From: Rhizobium esperanzae
GTDB lineage: Bacteria > Pseudomonadota > Alphaproteobacteria > Rhizobiales > Rhizobiaceae
DNA: 64,000 bases
Reading direction: 5' to 3'
Assembly (NCBI RefSeq): GCF_002204185.1
Contig: NZ_MXPU01000025.1
Location: 1-64,000 of the forward strand
Part shown: positions 43,358 to 51,636 of the stretch, piece by piece
Numbering within the stretch: the first letter of the stretch is position 1
Layout of the letters: every line of letters starts with the position of its first letter
Notes under the pieces: model-generated
Seen by the model: only the letters and a program-made list of their open reading frames with translations
Database searches by the model: none
What the model was told of the DNA's origin: nothing
Program-made: the position numbers and the translations under genes

Positions 43358-43735
43358 GGGGATCAATCCTGCGATGATGGGTGAAGGAGCCCGTGTTGCC
43401 GAAATGCGCCGGAAGATCTCGAAGTTGACGGCGGACTGCGGCGCAGAGCCGTGCATATCGCGTAATCCCCTGTAACTGCAGAGTATTTCTTCCGAAGCTT
43501 CGGTTTGGCCGGCTGCTGCCTTGGCCCGCTTTTTCTACTGCCGCGGCTCGTTACCACAAACGCCGCCAGCGGTCACCCGCCAGCCGGCGAAAACGGCCGC
43601 ACGGAGATGATAAAGTTTGGCTTTGACATGGGAAGCCACAGCGATTAAGGGGACCGGCTTATAAATTCCGATGGAACGCCGGCTTGCACGGCATTTTGCC
43701 GAATCGCGGATTCGGCCATTCTCACGAGGCTTATA
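43358..43735. other. Intergenic region between cmk and the FYDLN-acid gene
   Basis: These 378 bp between divergent genes hold no supported reading frame. I see a small hairpin TTCCGAAGCTTCGG near 43490-43503 and, near 43697-43715, CCGAATCGCGGATTCGG, a perfect 7-bp stem CCGAATC/GATTCGG 20 bp before the GTG start of the next gene. The latter could influence that gene's translation. Confidence 0.5.
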
Positions 43736-44119
43736 GTGGCGAAAGCGGAACTTGGAACCAAGCGCACCGATCCGGAAACCGGCAAGAAGTTTTATGATCT
43801 GAACCGGGATCCGATCGTTTCCCCTTATACCGGCAAGTCCTATCCCCTGTCCTTCTTCGAGGAAACCTCGGCGATCGCTGATGTTGCCGAGGAAGACGAG
43901 GTTGCGGAAGTCGATACGGAAAACACTGAAGTCGAACTGGTTTCGCTCGAGGATGCCGATGACGCCGCCGGCGGCGACGACATCCCCGATATGGGCGACG
44001 ACGACGTCGAAATTGAAGGCGATGATGATGACGACACCTTCCTCACGCCCGACGAAGACGACGACGATGACGACATGAGCGACATCATCGGCGTAACCGG
44101 CGACGAAGACGAAGTCTGA
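43736..44119 (+). CDS. FYDLN acid domain protein (TIGR02300 family)
   Basis: A 127-residue acidic protein. The N-terminal KAELGTKRTDPETGKKFYDL and NRDPIVSPYTGKSYP are diagnostic for the TIGR02300/FYDLN_acid family of Alphaproteobacteria. The remaining 75 residues are almost entirely Asp/Glu-rich, with DDDDDTFLTPDEDDDDDDMSD near 97-117. The function is unknown. The gene starts with GTG at 43736, 20 bp after a short hairpin, and is followed by a good terminator and tRNA-Ala. Confidence 0.88.
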   Translation: MAKAELGTKRTDPETGKKFYDLNRDPIVSPYTGKSYPLSFFEETSAIADVAEEDEVAEVDTENTEVELVSLEDADDAAGGDDIPDMGDDDVEIEGDDDDDTFLTPDEDDDDDDMSDIIGVTGDEDEV

Positions 44120-44130
44120 TCGGACAAATG

Positions 44131-44169
44131 CCGGCCCGGGTGACAAAAAAATTCCGGGTCGGTTTTTTT
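44131..44169 (+). terminator. Rho-independent terminator after the FYDLN-acid gene
   Basis: CCGGCCCGG at 44131-44139 and CCGGGTCGG at 44154-44162 pair with one G-U, followed by seven T. Confidence 0.8.
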
Positions 44170-44267
44170 AGGCTTGCCATCTGCGAAAACCGCAAGTAAG
44201 AAGCCGCCACTCCAGAGGAAACGCCCTCTGGAGCATCCCAGGACCGGCCATGCCGGACCGCCTTGAT

Positions 44268-44343
<76 letters not shown>

Positions 44344-44443
44344 CGCTTCGCCCTTACCGGCTTCGCGTGGCGCAGCCGCGAGAAACCGTAGGCCGAAGCA
44401 GTGCCCGGCATAGCCCGAAGGGCGACGACGGGCTGAAACGCTG

Positions 44444-44737
44444 ATGTGGTATGTCTATATTCTCCGCAGCGTCGATTTTCCCGATCAGGAATATACCGGC
44501 TCTACCGCAGATCTGAAGCAGCGCCTTGCGGCGCATAATGCCGGAAAATCCACCCACACCGCCAAATTCGTACCCTGGAATTTGCTCTGGTATTGCGCCT
44601 TTCCCGACAAGCACAAAGCGCTTGAATTCGAAACCTACCTGAAATCGCATACCGGCAGGGCGTTTGCCAGCAAGAGATTGGTCCAACCGAATCTAGTTCC
44701 AAGTCGCCTCGATAACCTGAAGGCCGATTCCGAATAA
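44444..44737 (+). CDS. GIY-YIG nuclease superfamily protein (UPF0213-like)
   Basis: A 97-residue single-domain protein starting WYVYILRS, which is the GIY half of the motif; the second half is EYTGSTADLKQRLAAHNAGK, where YTG replaces the usual Y(I/V)G, and the catalytic Arg follows in KQRL. ALEFETYLKSHTGRAF near 66-81 corresponds to the EK..LK segment, with Glu present. Such short proteins resemble the YhbQ and UPF0213 group, some of which have nuclease activity. It lies 100 bp after tRNA-Ala. The role is unknown. ATG 44444 has no strong ribosome site. Confidence 0.8.
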   Translation: MWYVYILRSVDFPDQEYTGSTADLKQRLAAHNAGKSTHTAKFVPWNLLWYCAFPDKHKALEFETYLKSHTGRAFASKRLVQPNLVPSRLDNLKADSE

Positions 44738-44862
44738 GTGCCGGTGCGTGTGCGAAAACTGTTCAGCTGGATCACTTGATATGTGCGAGGCATTTGCAAG
44801 GAAACGCTCTTGCCGTCCCCTCAACACCGGTAGGCCGTCCCCACAGCCCACCGGCGCCTCGC

Positions 44863-45099
44863 TTAAGTCTCGACAATGGCCGCCGTCACCCGCCTCACCA
44901 CTGGCAGCACAAGCAGCAGGACGGGAAAGGCGATCGCCCAGGAGAGCGCCCATGCGGACGGCCACATGGCAAGGGCGGCTGCGGTCAGGCCTTGTGCTCT
45001 GAGGATGCTGATCGCTGAGACGACTGAGGTCATCAGCAGCGACAGGATGAGCGGCATGACGACCGCATTGTAGCGTTTCGGGAGTTTGCCTTTGGGCAT
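44863..45099 (-). CDS. Small membrane protein, DUF2798-like
   Basis: A 78-residue protein with two membrane helices, VVMPLILSLLMTSVVSAISI (about 13-32) and ALSWAIAFPVLLLVLPVVRR (about 51-70), joined by a Trp-containing turn. The basic start KGKLPKRY and the layout match DUF2798 proteins, whose function is unknown. GGAG six bases before ATG 45099 decides the start against 45144. Confidence 0.75.
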   Translation of the reverse strand: MPKGKLPKRYNAVVMPLILSLLMTSVVSAISILRAQGLTAAALAMWPSAWALSWAIAFPVLLLVLPVVRRVTAAIVET

Positions 45100-45334
45100 T
45101 TTTGTCTCCGTAAGATGCCGATCAGAACAAAAGCGCAGCGCCAATCGGCGGGTTGCGCGTTGATTGACGTAAACGCTTACGGAGCTTCGGTCTGAAGCGA
45201 CGCCGTTTTATGGCGGAAAATATCGCTCTGCTCAAGTCCCGCCCCAACCACTTTCAAGCCCTCTTTGCCAATTCCTCAATGAAGAGGATTTATCCTTCTT
45301 CCGGAAACTCAGCGATTCGGCTTCAGGACCCGCA

Positions 45335-46057
45335 ATGACCAGAGCAAGACGCCGCCGCATCATTCGTACACGACGAACCGTCACCGGGATCGCCCTCGTC
45401 GCCTCGATTTCGTTTCTTGCCGGCATGACCGATGCTACCGGGCTGCTGCTGACCGGCGATTTCGTCTCCTTTATGACCGGCAATACGACGCGGGCGGCGC
45501 TCGCCTTGAGCGAGGGCAATCTCTTTCACGCGGCGGTGCTGATCTCCGCCATTGTCGTTTTTGTGCTCGGCAATGCGGCCGGCATCGTCATCGCCCATGT
45601 CTCCGAGCGCCGAATATTCGTCGTGCTCGGCTGCGTCGGCCTCGTCCTGGCGCTCGCATCGATGACGACATGGCAGAGCATGATGCTCGCGAGCTTCTAC
45701 CTGATCGTCTTTTCCATGGGCATGGTGAACGCCGCCGTCGAGCATATCGAAGGCCTGCCGATCGGCCTGACCTATGTCACCGGCGCCCTGTCGCGCTTCG
45801 GCCGCGGCATCGGCCGCTGGATCATCGGCGATCGCCGTGTCGAATGGACCATCCAGATCGTGCCCTGGGGCGGCATGGTGCTCGGCGCGATCGCCGGTGC
45901 GGTCCTGACGCGGTTGACCGGTGCCCATGCCTTGTGGCTGGTCTCCATCTTTGCCATGGCGCTGGCGCTTGTCGCCATGTTCATTCCCCGGCCGCTTCAG
46001 CGGCGCTTCAACCAGAAGCTTGCTTCGCACCGCTCGGCCGCAGTGCGCGGCAAATAG
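45335..46057 (+). CDS. DUF1275 (YoaK-like) membrane protein
   Basis: A 240-residue inner-membrane protein with about six hydrophobic segments. The family signature is in the first loop: SFLAGMTDATGLLLTGDFVS and FMTGNTTR, near 26-52. The second half, GMVNAAVEHIEGLPIGLTYV and TGALSRFGRG, is also typical. DUF1275 proteins are widespread and poorly understood; transport has been suggested. A basic N-terminus (RARRRRIIRTRR) puts the start inside. CAGGA precedes ATG 45335 by seven bases. Confidence 0.82.
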   Translation: MTRARRRRIIRTRRTVTGIALVASISFLAGMTDATGLLLTGDFVSFMTGNTTRAALALSEGNLFHAAVLISAIVVFVLGNAAGIVIAHVSERRIFVVLGCVGLVLALASMTTWQSMMLASFYLIVFSMGMVNAAVEHIEGLPIGLTYVTGALSRFGRGIGRWIIGDRRVEWTIQIVPWGGMVLGAIAGAVLTRLTGAHALWLVSIFAMALALVAMFIPRPLQRRFNQKLASHRSAAVRGK

Positions 46058-46124
46058 AAGCGTCGCATTCCTGTTACCCTCGAATCGGATAGGAAGATCG
46101 CTGTCCGTCCTCAAGGAGTAGATC

Positions 46125-46913
46125 GTGTTCCTGATTTCGAAGCTCGTCTGGATTTTTGCCCAGCCGTTGTCGCTGGCATTCCTGCTCGTCTTCTTCGCCC
46201 TCATCGCCGGGCTGCTGCGCTGGCGTGCCTTGAGTATTCTTGCTGCAACGGCTAGCGCGCTCATCCTCTTCGTCACGCTCTACACCACCGCCGGCAACCT
46301 CATGATGCAGGGCCTCGAGCAGCGGTTTCCAAAACCCGTCGCCGATCCGCAGAGCCTGCAATGCATGATCGTGCTCGGCGGCGCCTTCGAAAACGAGGTG
46401 AACACGGCCCGCCACGGCATCGAATTCAACGCCGGCGCCGACCGCTTCGTCGAAGCCTTGCGGCTCGCGCAGAAATTTCCGCAGTCGCGCATTCTCGTGT
46501 CGGGCGGCGACGGCTCCATTTCGGGCATTTACGAAGGCGATGCGGCGGCATCCGGGCGTTTCTTTCCACTGTTCGGCATCGGCAGGGATCGCCTGATCGA
46601 GGAGCGGCAATCGCGCACGACCTTCGAAAATGCCGTCAACACCAGGGAATTCCTCGCAGGCCAGGGCCTTTCCCATTGCCTGCTGATCACCTCGGGCTTC
46701 CATATGCCGCGTTCCGTCGGCATCTTCCGCAAGCTCGGCATCGACATCGTGCCCTGGCCGACCGACTATCGTACCGACGGGCAGGTTCGGCTGACCTTGG
46801 ATTTCACTCAGCCGAACCTCAATGCCCAGAATATGGCGACGGCGATCCGCGAATGGTACGGCCTCATCGGCTACTATCTCGCCGGCCGGACGTCGGAGCT
46901 CTATCCGCGTTAA
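46125..46913 (+). CDS. YdcF/ElyC family DUF218 protein
   Basis: A 262-residue envelope protein. Two N-terminal membrane helices (about 8-27 and 33-52) are followed by a DUF218 domain: CMIVLGGAFENEVN near 84-97, RILVSGGDGSI near 122-132 and NAVNTREFLAGQG with LLITSGFHMPRSVGIFRKLG near 165-205. E. coli relatives ElyC and SanA act in cell-envelope integrity and lipid carrier or peptidoglycan homeostasis. The gene starts with GTG 46125 behind AAGGAG. It converges with the next gene after 2 bp. Confidence 0.82.
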   Translation: MFLISKLVWIFAQPLSLAFLLVFFALIAGLLRWRALSILAATASALILFVTLYTTAGNLMMQGLEQRFPKPVADPQSLQCMIVLGGAFENEVNTARHGIEFNAGADRFVEALRLAQKFPQSRILVSGGDGSISGIYEGDAAASGRFFPLFGIGRDRLIEERQSRTTFENAVNTREFLAGQGLSHCLLITSGFHMPRSVGIFRKLGIDIVPWPTDYRTDGQVRLTLDFTQPNLNAQNMATAIREWYGLIGYYLAGRTSELYPR

Positions 46914-46915
46914 GC

Positions 46916-47389
46916 CTATTTCTTCGAGATGGTGACGAATTTCGCGCCGCGCACACGCGCGGTCACGATGCAGGGATCGCCTTCGGTGCGGTCGCAGAAA
47001 CGCGGATGCATCTTCATCGCCAGCACCATGTTGCCGAAGCGCTGGACAAAGTCGTAGCCATAGATCTGCGCCGTCGCGATCATGAAATAACCGCCTTCGG
47101 CAACCTGCAGATAGAAATTATAGGTGCAGCCGTCGTCGTTGCATTGCGGCCCCTTCTGCCCGTCGCAGGTCAGTTGGCCCTCATTGACCACGGCGTCGAT
47201 CAGCCCGTCATTGTTGATGTCCTGCCGGGTGACGAAGCCGTCGGCAAATTCGGCCGCCTTGCACTGTTCCTGGAAATGCTTCTTCTCGTAGATCTCGGGG
47301 TCGGAGATCAGCGATTGCTGGGCAAGCGCGCCAACCGGCATGGCGAGCAGCGGGACGATATTGAGAACGGCGAGCACCAGCGTTTTCAC
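46916..47389 (-). CDS. Exported protein with a calcium-loop-like DxNxDG motif
   Basis: A 157-residue protein with a signal peptide (KTLVLAVLNIVPLLAMPVGA, cleavage near LAQ). The mature part has one DINNDGLIDAVVNEG segment, which fits the 12-residue EF-hand/dockerin calcium loop, and several Cys (QCKAAEF, LTCDGQKGPQCNDDGC, RFCDRTEGDPC) that could form disulfides. I do not recognise the family. A GTG at 47389 preceded by AGAGGAAAG is the best start; a TTG at 47410 is possible. Confidence 0.65.
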   Translation of the reverse strand: MKTLVLAVLNIVPLLAMPVGALAQQSLISDPEIYEKKHFQEQCKAAEFADGFVTRQDINNDGLIDAVVNEGQLTCDGQKGPQCNDDGCTYNFYLQVAEGGYFMIATAQIYGYDFVQRFGNMVLAMKMHPRFCDRTEGDPCIVTARVRGAKFVTISKK

Positions 47390-47566
47390 GGGCTTTCCTC
47401 TTTTGGACAAAGGCTCTGAAGCCTATGCATGTTGCCCGAACCTGTGCGGCGGTTTGGGATAACAACATGCATCGAATAAAGACTGATGCTTTATGGCCGC
47501 GCCGCCTTGCGCCGCCCTTGCCGCCATGGTTCTTTCCGGAAACTCTTCGCCGGTTCCGGGGTCCGC

Positions 47567-48202
47567 ATGTCCTTGCTCGTCTATCTCGATTATGCCGGCA
47601 TTGCGCTGTTTGCCGCGACAGGCGCGCTCGCCGCCTCGCGCAAGCAGCTCGATCTGATCGGCTTTCTGTTTTTCGCCATGGTGACGGGAACCGGCGGCGG
47701 CACCGTGCGTGACATCGTGCTCGGCCGCGTGCCGGTCTTCTGGGTGCTGAACCCCGCTTATATCCTCGTCTGCTGCATCATGGGCGTCATCGTCTTCTTC
47801 ACCGCCCATCTGCTGGAATCGCGCTATCGCCTGCTGATCTGGCTGGATGCGATCGGCCTTGCCGCCTATTGCGTTCTCGGTGCCGCCAAGGGACTTGCCG
47901 CCACCGGCTCGCCGACCATCGCGATCGTCACCGGCACATTGACGGCGACCTTCGGCGGCATCCTGCGCGATCTGATGGCAAACGAGCCTTCGGTGCTGTT
48001 GCGGCCGGAAATCTATGTGACGGCGGCTCTGATCGGCGCCGGCGTGTTTACGCTCGCCAATGCGCTGGGAATGCCGCTCTATCTCGCCTCGGGCTGCGGC
48101 GTTGTGGCGGCCTTTGCCGTTCGCGGCGGCGCGCTGTGGTTCGGCTGGACCTTCCCGATCTACAAGCACAAACCCGGGCGGCATCCCGACGATGTGATGT
48201 GA
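47567..48202 (+). CDS. Trimeric intracellular cation (TRIC) channel-like protein, UPF0126
   Basis: A 211-residue membrane protein with seven predicted helices in two repeats of the UPF0126 unit: GTGGGTVRDIVLGRVPVFW in the first and TFGGILRDLMANEP in the second. Prokaryotic homologues form trimeric potassium-permeable TRIC-type channels; E. coli relatives include YadS. Met at 47567 starts LLVYLDYAGIALFAATGALA. In-frame codons from 47486 upstream have no conserved content. The next gene, irr, converges with it after 16 bp. Confidence 0.87.
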   Translation: MSLLVYLDYAGIALFAATGALAASRKQLDLIGFLFFAMVTGTGGGTVRDIVLGRVPVFWVLNPAYILVCCIMGVIVFFTAHLLESRYRLLIWLDAIGLAAYCVLGAAKGLAATGSPTIAIVTGTLTATFGGILRDLMANEPSVLLRPEIYVTAALIGAGVFTLANALGMPLYLASGCGVVAAFAVRGGALWFGWTFPIYKHKPGRHPDDVM

Positions 48203-48218
48203 GCCTTTTTGGGCGCCG

Positions 48219-48638
48219 TCAGCCCTGCTTGGCCCGCAGCCGGATCACCACGTCGACATGGGCGATCTCCATGCCTTCGGGCGGCTCCGGCAGATTGCCG
48301 ATCGTCAGGTTGCTGACGGGAATGTCGAGCACCTTGTTGTGGCCTTCGATGAAGAAATGGTGGTGGTCGGAAACATTGGTGTCGAAATAGGTCTTGGCGC
48401 TCTCGACGGCGAGAACGCGGATGAGGCCGGCTTCGGTGAACTGGTGCAGCGTGTTGTAGACGGTCGCCAGCGAAACCGGCACGCCTGCGGCAACCGCCTC
48501 CTCATGCAGTTCCTCGACAGTCAAATGCCGGTCGCCCTTGGCAAACAGGAGGTCGCCGAGCGCGACGCGCTGGCGTGTAGGGCGTAGGCCCGCGCCGCGC
48601 AGCCTTACCTCTATTGCGATCGGGAGTGCACCCGTCAT
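48219..48638 (-). CDS. irr: Iron response regulator Irr (Fur family)
   Basis: A 139-residue Fur-family repressor. The winged helix includes LRPTRQRVALGDLLFAKGDR and VSLATVYNTLHQFTEAGLIR; the His cluster DHHHFFIEGH near 91-100 binds metal or haem. In rhizobia Irr represses haem and manganese-related genes under iron limitation and is degraded or inactivated with haem. The N-terminal haem-regulatory motif (GCPWHD-type) of Bradyrhizobium Irr is absent, as I recall for Rhizobium. Its position divergent from fabA-fabB-fabI is typical of this clade. ATG 48638 is chosen with GGAG nine bases before; GTG 48644 is possible. Confidence 0.93.
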   Translation of the reverse strand: MTGALPIAIEVRLRGAGLRPTRQRVALGDLLFAKGDRHLTVEELHEEAVAAGVPVSLATVYNTLHQFTEAGLIRVLAVESAKTYFDTNVSDHHHFFIEGHNKVLDIPVSNLTIGNLPEPPEGMEIAHVDVVIRLRAKQG

Positions 48639-48644
48639 CAACAC

Positions 48645-48939
48645 GAACTCCGATTATTCCTGCATAAAGCAATCATGTTTCTTCAAGCGGTATAACTTTT
48701 GCATCGGAGCCTTTCAATAGTTCAGTGGGGACAAGAGCCTGATAAACGCGGCAAAAACGGGCTTTTGATGCAAATAGGTCTGGTCGCAGCTCTGGCCTTC
48801 CTGTATGCGACCACCAAATAATGGCGTAAGCCTGGTCCAAACCGATGAATGAAGCTGCCTTGCTTGTGCTTCATTTTCTGAAGAACTTGGACTACACGTT
48901 CACATCCATCGGCTTCACGCGGGGGGAAAAAGAAATTTT
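48645..48939. other. Divergent promoter region irr/fabA with a possible 17-residue ORF
   Basis: This 295-bp region separates irr and fabA. At 48768-48821 (+) ATG opens a hydrophobic peptide MQIGLVAALAFLYATTK ending in TAA; no good ribosome site precedes it. An inverted repeat ATGAAGC/GCTTCAT lies near 48849-48875. I see no clear iron-control element (ICE) box. Confidence 0.4.
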
Positions 48940-49455
48940 ATGACCACCAGACAGTCCAGCTTCTCGTATGAAGAACTCATCGCTTGCGCCCATGGCGAGC
49001 TGTTCGGACCCGGTAATGCGCAGCTGCCGCTGCCGCCCATGCTGATGGTTCACCGCATCACGGAAATTTCCGAAACAGGCGGCGCCTTCGACAAGGGTTA
49101 TCTCAGGGCCGAATACGACGTACGCCCCGACGACTGGTACTTTCCCTGCCATTTCGAAGGCAATCCGATCATGCCGGGCTGCCTCGGCCTCGACGGCATG
49201 TGGCAGCTGACCGGTTTCTTCCTTGGCTGGCTCGGCGAGGAAGGTCGCGGCATGGCGCTTTCAACCGGCGAAGTGAAATTCAAGGGCATGGTCCGGCCGC
49301 ATACGAAGCTGATCGAATACGGCATCGACTTCAAGCGCGTCATGCGCGGTCGCCTTGTGCTCGGCACGGCCGACGGCTGGCTGAAGGCGGATGGCGAGAC
49401 CATATACCAGGCGTCCGACCTTCGCGTCGGTCTGTCGAAAGACAAGACCGCCTGA
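48940..49455 (+). CDS. fabA: 3-hydroxydecanoyl-ACP dehydratase/isomerase
   Basis: A 171-residue enzyme that makes trans-2- and cis-3-decenoyl-ACP, the branch point to unsaturated fatty acids. The active-site His71 is in CHFEGNPIMPG and Asp85 in GLDGMWQLTGFFLGW, matching His70 and Asp84 of the E. coli enzyme. Length is identical to the usual 171-172. fabB follows after 44 bp, and fabI 4 bp later, giving a complete unsaturated-fatty-acid operon. Confidence 0.97.
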   Translation: MTTRQSSFSYEELIACAHGELFGPGNAQLPLPPMLMVHRITEISETGGAFDKGYLRAEYDVRPDDWYFPCHFEGNPIMPGCLGLDGMWQLTGFFLGWLGEEGRGMALSTGEVKFKGMVRPHTKLIEYGIDFKRVMRGRLVLGTADGWLKADGETIYQASDLRVGLSKDKTA

Positions 49456-49499
49456 ACCGCATTTCGAGCGGCTGACGAAAACAACAAAGGTTTGATCAG

Positions 49500-50732
49500 A
49501 TGAGACGGGTAGTTGTCACGGGTCTGGGTATCGTTTCCTCGATCGGAAGCGATGCGGCCGAAGTCACCGAATCCTTGCGCCAGGCAAAGTCGGGTATCTC
49601 CTTTTCCAACGATTTCGCCGAACACGGCTTCAAGTGCCAGGTCTGGGGCAGCCCCAAGCTCGGCCAGACGGAGCTTGCGGAACTGGTCGATCGCCGCGCC
49701 ATGCGCTTCCTGTCGCAGGGCGGCGCCTGGAACCATGTCGCCATGAAGCAGGCGATCGCCGATTCCGGTCTGGAAGAGAAAGACTACGCGCAGAACGAAC
49801 GCGCCGGCATCATCATGGGCTCCGGCGGCCCCTCCACCCGCACCCTGATCGAAGCGGCCGACATCACCGTCAAGAACAACAGCCCGAAGCGCATCGGCCC
49901 CTTCGCCGTACCGAAGGCGATGTCTTCGACCGCGTCGGCCACGCTCGCCACCTGGTTCAAGATCCACGGCGTCAATTATTCGATCTCGTCGGCCTGCTCG
50001 ACCTCTGCCCATTGCATCGGCAACGCCGCCGAGATGATCCAGTGGGGCAAGCAGGACATGATGTTTGCCGGCGGCCACGAAGATCTCGACTGGACGATGT
50101 CCAATCTCTTCGACGCGATGGGCGCCATGTCCTCCAAGTACAACGACACGCCCGACAGCGCCTCGCGCGCCTATGACGTCAACCGCGACGGCTTCGTCAT
50201 CGCCGGCGGCGCCGGCGTGCTGGTACTCGAGGAGCTCGAGCGCGCCAAGGCGCGTGGCGCCAAGATCTATGCCGAAATCGTCGGCTACGGCGCCACCTCT
50301 GATGGTTACGACATGGTCGCTCCCTCGGGCGAGGGCGCTATCCGCTGCATGCGCCAGGCGCTTTCCACCGTCAAAGGCGATGTCGACTATATCAACACCC
50401 ACGGCACGTCGACGCCGGTCGGCGACAGCAAGGAAATCGGCGCCATCCGCGAGGTGTTCGGCACCAAGATCCCGCATATCCAGTCGACCAAGTCGCTGAC
50501 CGGCCATTCGCTCGGTGCGGCCGGCGTGCAGGAATCGATCTATTCCCTGCTGATGATGCAGCAAGGCTTCATCGGCGAGAGCGCCCATATCACCGAGCTC
50601 GATCCCGAATTCGAAGGTGTGCCGATCGTGCGCAAGCGTATCGACGATGCGAAGATCGATATCGCCCTCTCCAACTCCTTCGGCTTCGGCGGGACGAACG
50701 CCACGCTCGTCTTCCAGCGCCATAACGGATAA
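49500..50732 (+). CDS. fabB: Beta-ketoacyl-ACP synthase I
   Basis: A 410-residue condensing enzyme that extends the cis-3-decenoyl-ACP made by FabA. The catalytic triad is Cys166 in SSACSTSAHC, His301 in NTHGTSTPVGD and His336 in SLTGHSLGAAG. N-terminal RRVVVTGLGIVSSIG and C-terminal NSFGFGGTNATL are typical. AAAGG precedes ATG 49500. It lies between fabA and fabI in the same operon. Confidence 0.96.
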   Translation: MRRVVVTGLGIVSSIGSDAAEVTESLRQAKSGISFSNDFAEHGFKCQVWGSPKLGQTELAELVDRRAMRFLSQGGAWNHVAMKQAIADSGLEEKDYAQNERAGIIMGSGGPSTRTLIEAADITVKNNSPKRIGPFAVPKAMSSTASATLATWFKIHGVNYSISSACSTSAHCIGNAAEMIQWGKQDMMFAGGHEDLDWTMSNLFDAMGAMSSKYNDTPDSASRAYDVNRDGFVIAGGAGVLVLEELERAKARGAKIYAEIVGYGATSDGYDMVAPSGEGAIRCMRQALSTVKGDVDYINTHGTSTPVGDSKEIGAIREVFGTKIPHIQSTKSLTGHSLGAAGVQESIYSLLMMQQGFIGESAHITELDPEFEGVPIVRKRIDDAKIDIALSNSFGFGGTNATLVFQRHNG

Positions 50733-50736
50733 TAAA

Positions 50737-51543
50737 ATGACTGGAATCATGCAGGGTAAGCGCGGCCTCATCATGGGCGTCGCCAACAACCACTCGATCG
50801 CCTGGGGAATTTCGAAGGCTCTCGCCGCACAGGGTGCGGACCTCGCCTTCACCTATCAGGGCGATGCGCTCGGCAAGCGCGTCAGGCCGCTGGCCGCCGA
50901 AGTCGGCTCGGATTTCGTGCTGCCTTGCGACGTCGAGGATATTGCGTCCGTCGACGCTGTAGTCGACTCGCTCGGCGAGCGCTGGGGCAAGCTCGATTTT
51001 ATCGTCCATGCCATCGGCTTCTCCGACAAGAACGAGCTGAAGGGCCTCTACGCCGATACGACGCGGGAGAATTTCAGCCGCACCATGGTCATCTCCTGCT
51101 TCTCCTTCACTGAGATCGCCAAGCGCTGCGCACCGCTGATGGAAGGCAGTGGCGCGATGCTGACACTGACCTATAACGGCTCGACACGCGTCATCCCCAA
51201 CTACAACGTCATGGGCGTCGCCAAAGCAGCGCTCGAGGCTTCGGTGCGCTATCTCGCCGCCGATTACGGCCCGCGCGGCATCCGCGTCAACGCCATATCG
51301 GCCGGGCCGATCCGCACGCTTGCCGGCGCCGGCATCTCCGATGCGCGCGCGATCCTTTCGTGGAACCAGCGGAATGCACCGCTGCGCAAGACGGTGACCA
51401 TCGATCAGGTCGGCAATTCGGCGCTCTACCTGCTTTCGGACCTTTCCGCCGGCGTCACCGGCGAAATCCACTTCGTCGACGCCGGCTTCAACATCACCTC
51501 GATGCCGACGCTGGACACGCTGCGCCGGGCAGACGTCGAGTAG
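50737..51543 (+). CDS. fabI: Enoyl-ACP reductase (NADH)
   Basis: A 268-residue short-chain dehydrogenase that reduces enoyl-ACP, the final step of each elongation cycle. NADH-binding GVANNHSIAWGIS is near 14-26; the catalytic pair Tyr156-x6-Lys163 lies in NYNVMGVAK, matching FabI. VNAISAGPIRTLAGAGI near 226-242 is the flexible substrate loop. It starts 4 bp after fabB and ends in a strong terminator. FabI is the target of triclosan and isoniazid-like compounds in other bacteria. Confidence 0.95.
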   Translation: MTGIMQGKRGLIMGVANNHSIAWGISKALAAQGADLAFTYQGDALGKRVRPLAAEVGSDFVLPCDVEDIASVDAVVDSLGERWGKLDFIVHAIGFSDKNELKGLYADTTRENFSRTMVISCFSFTEIAKRCAPLMEGSGAMLTLTYNGSTRVIPNYNVMGVAKAALEASVRYLAADYGPRGIRVNAISAGPIRTLAGAGISDARAILSWNQRNAPLRKTVTIDQVGNSALYLLSDLSAGVTGEIHFVDAGFNITSMPTLDTLRRADVE

Positions 51544-51562
51544 ACGCCGCTCATCCAAATTC

Positions 51563-51597
51563 AAAGGCCGTGCGCAGAGTCTGCGCACGGCCTTTTT
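51563..51597 (+). terminator. Rho-independent terminator after fabI
   Basis: AAAGGCCGTGCGCAG at 51563-51577 and CTGCGCACGGCCTTT at 51581-51595 form a perfect 15-bp stem with a 3-base loop, continued by TT. Confidence 0.92.
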
Positions 51598-51636
51598 GTT
51601 TCATGATGGCGAGATCGCTTCGAAGCCCGTTGGGCC

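Noticed and set aside
45106..45184. CTCCGTAAG and CTTACGGAG inverted repeat 61 bp apart near the DUF2798 gene
   Set aside because: Short, widely separated and overlapping a ribosome site; probably chance.
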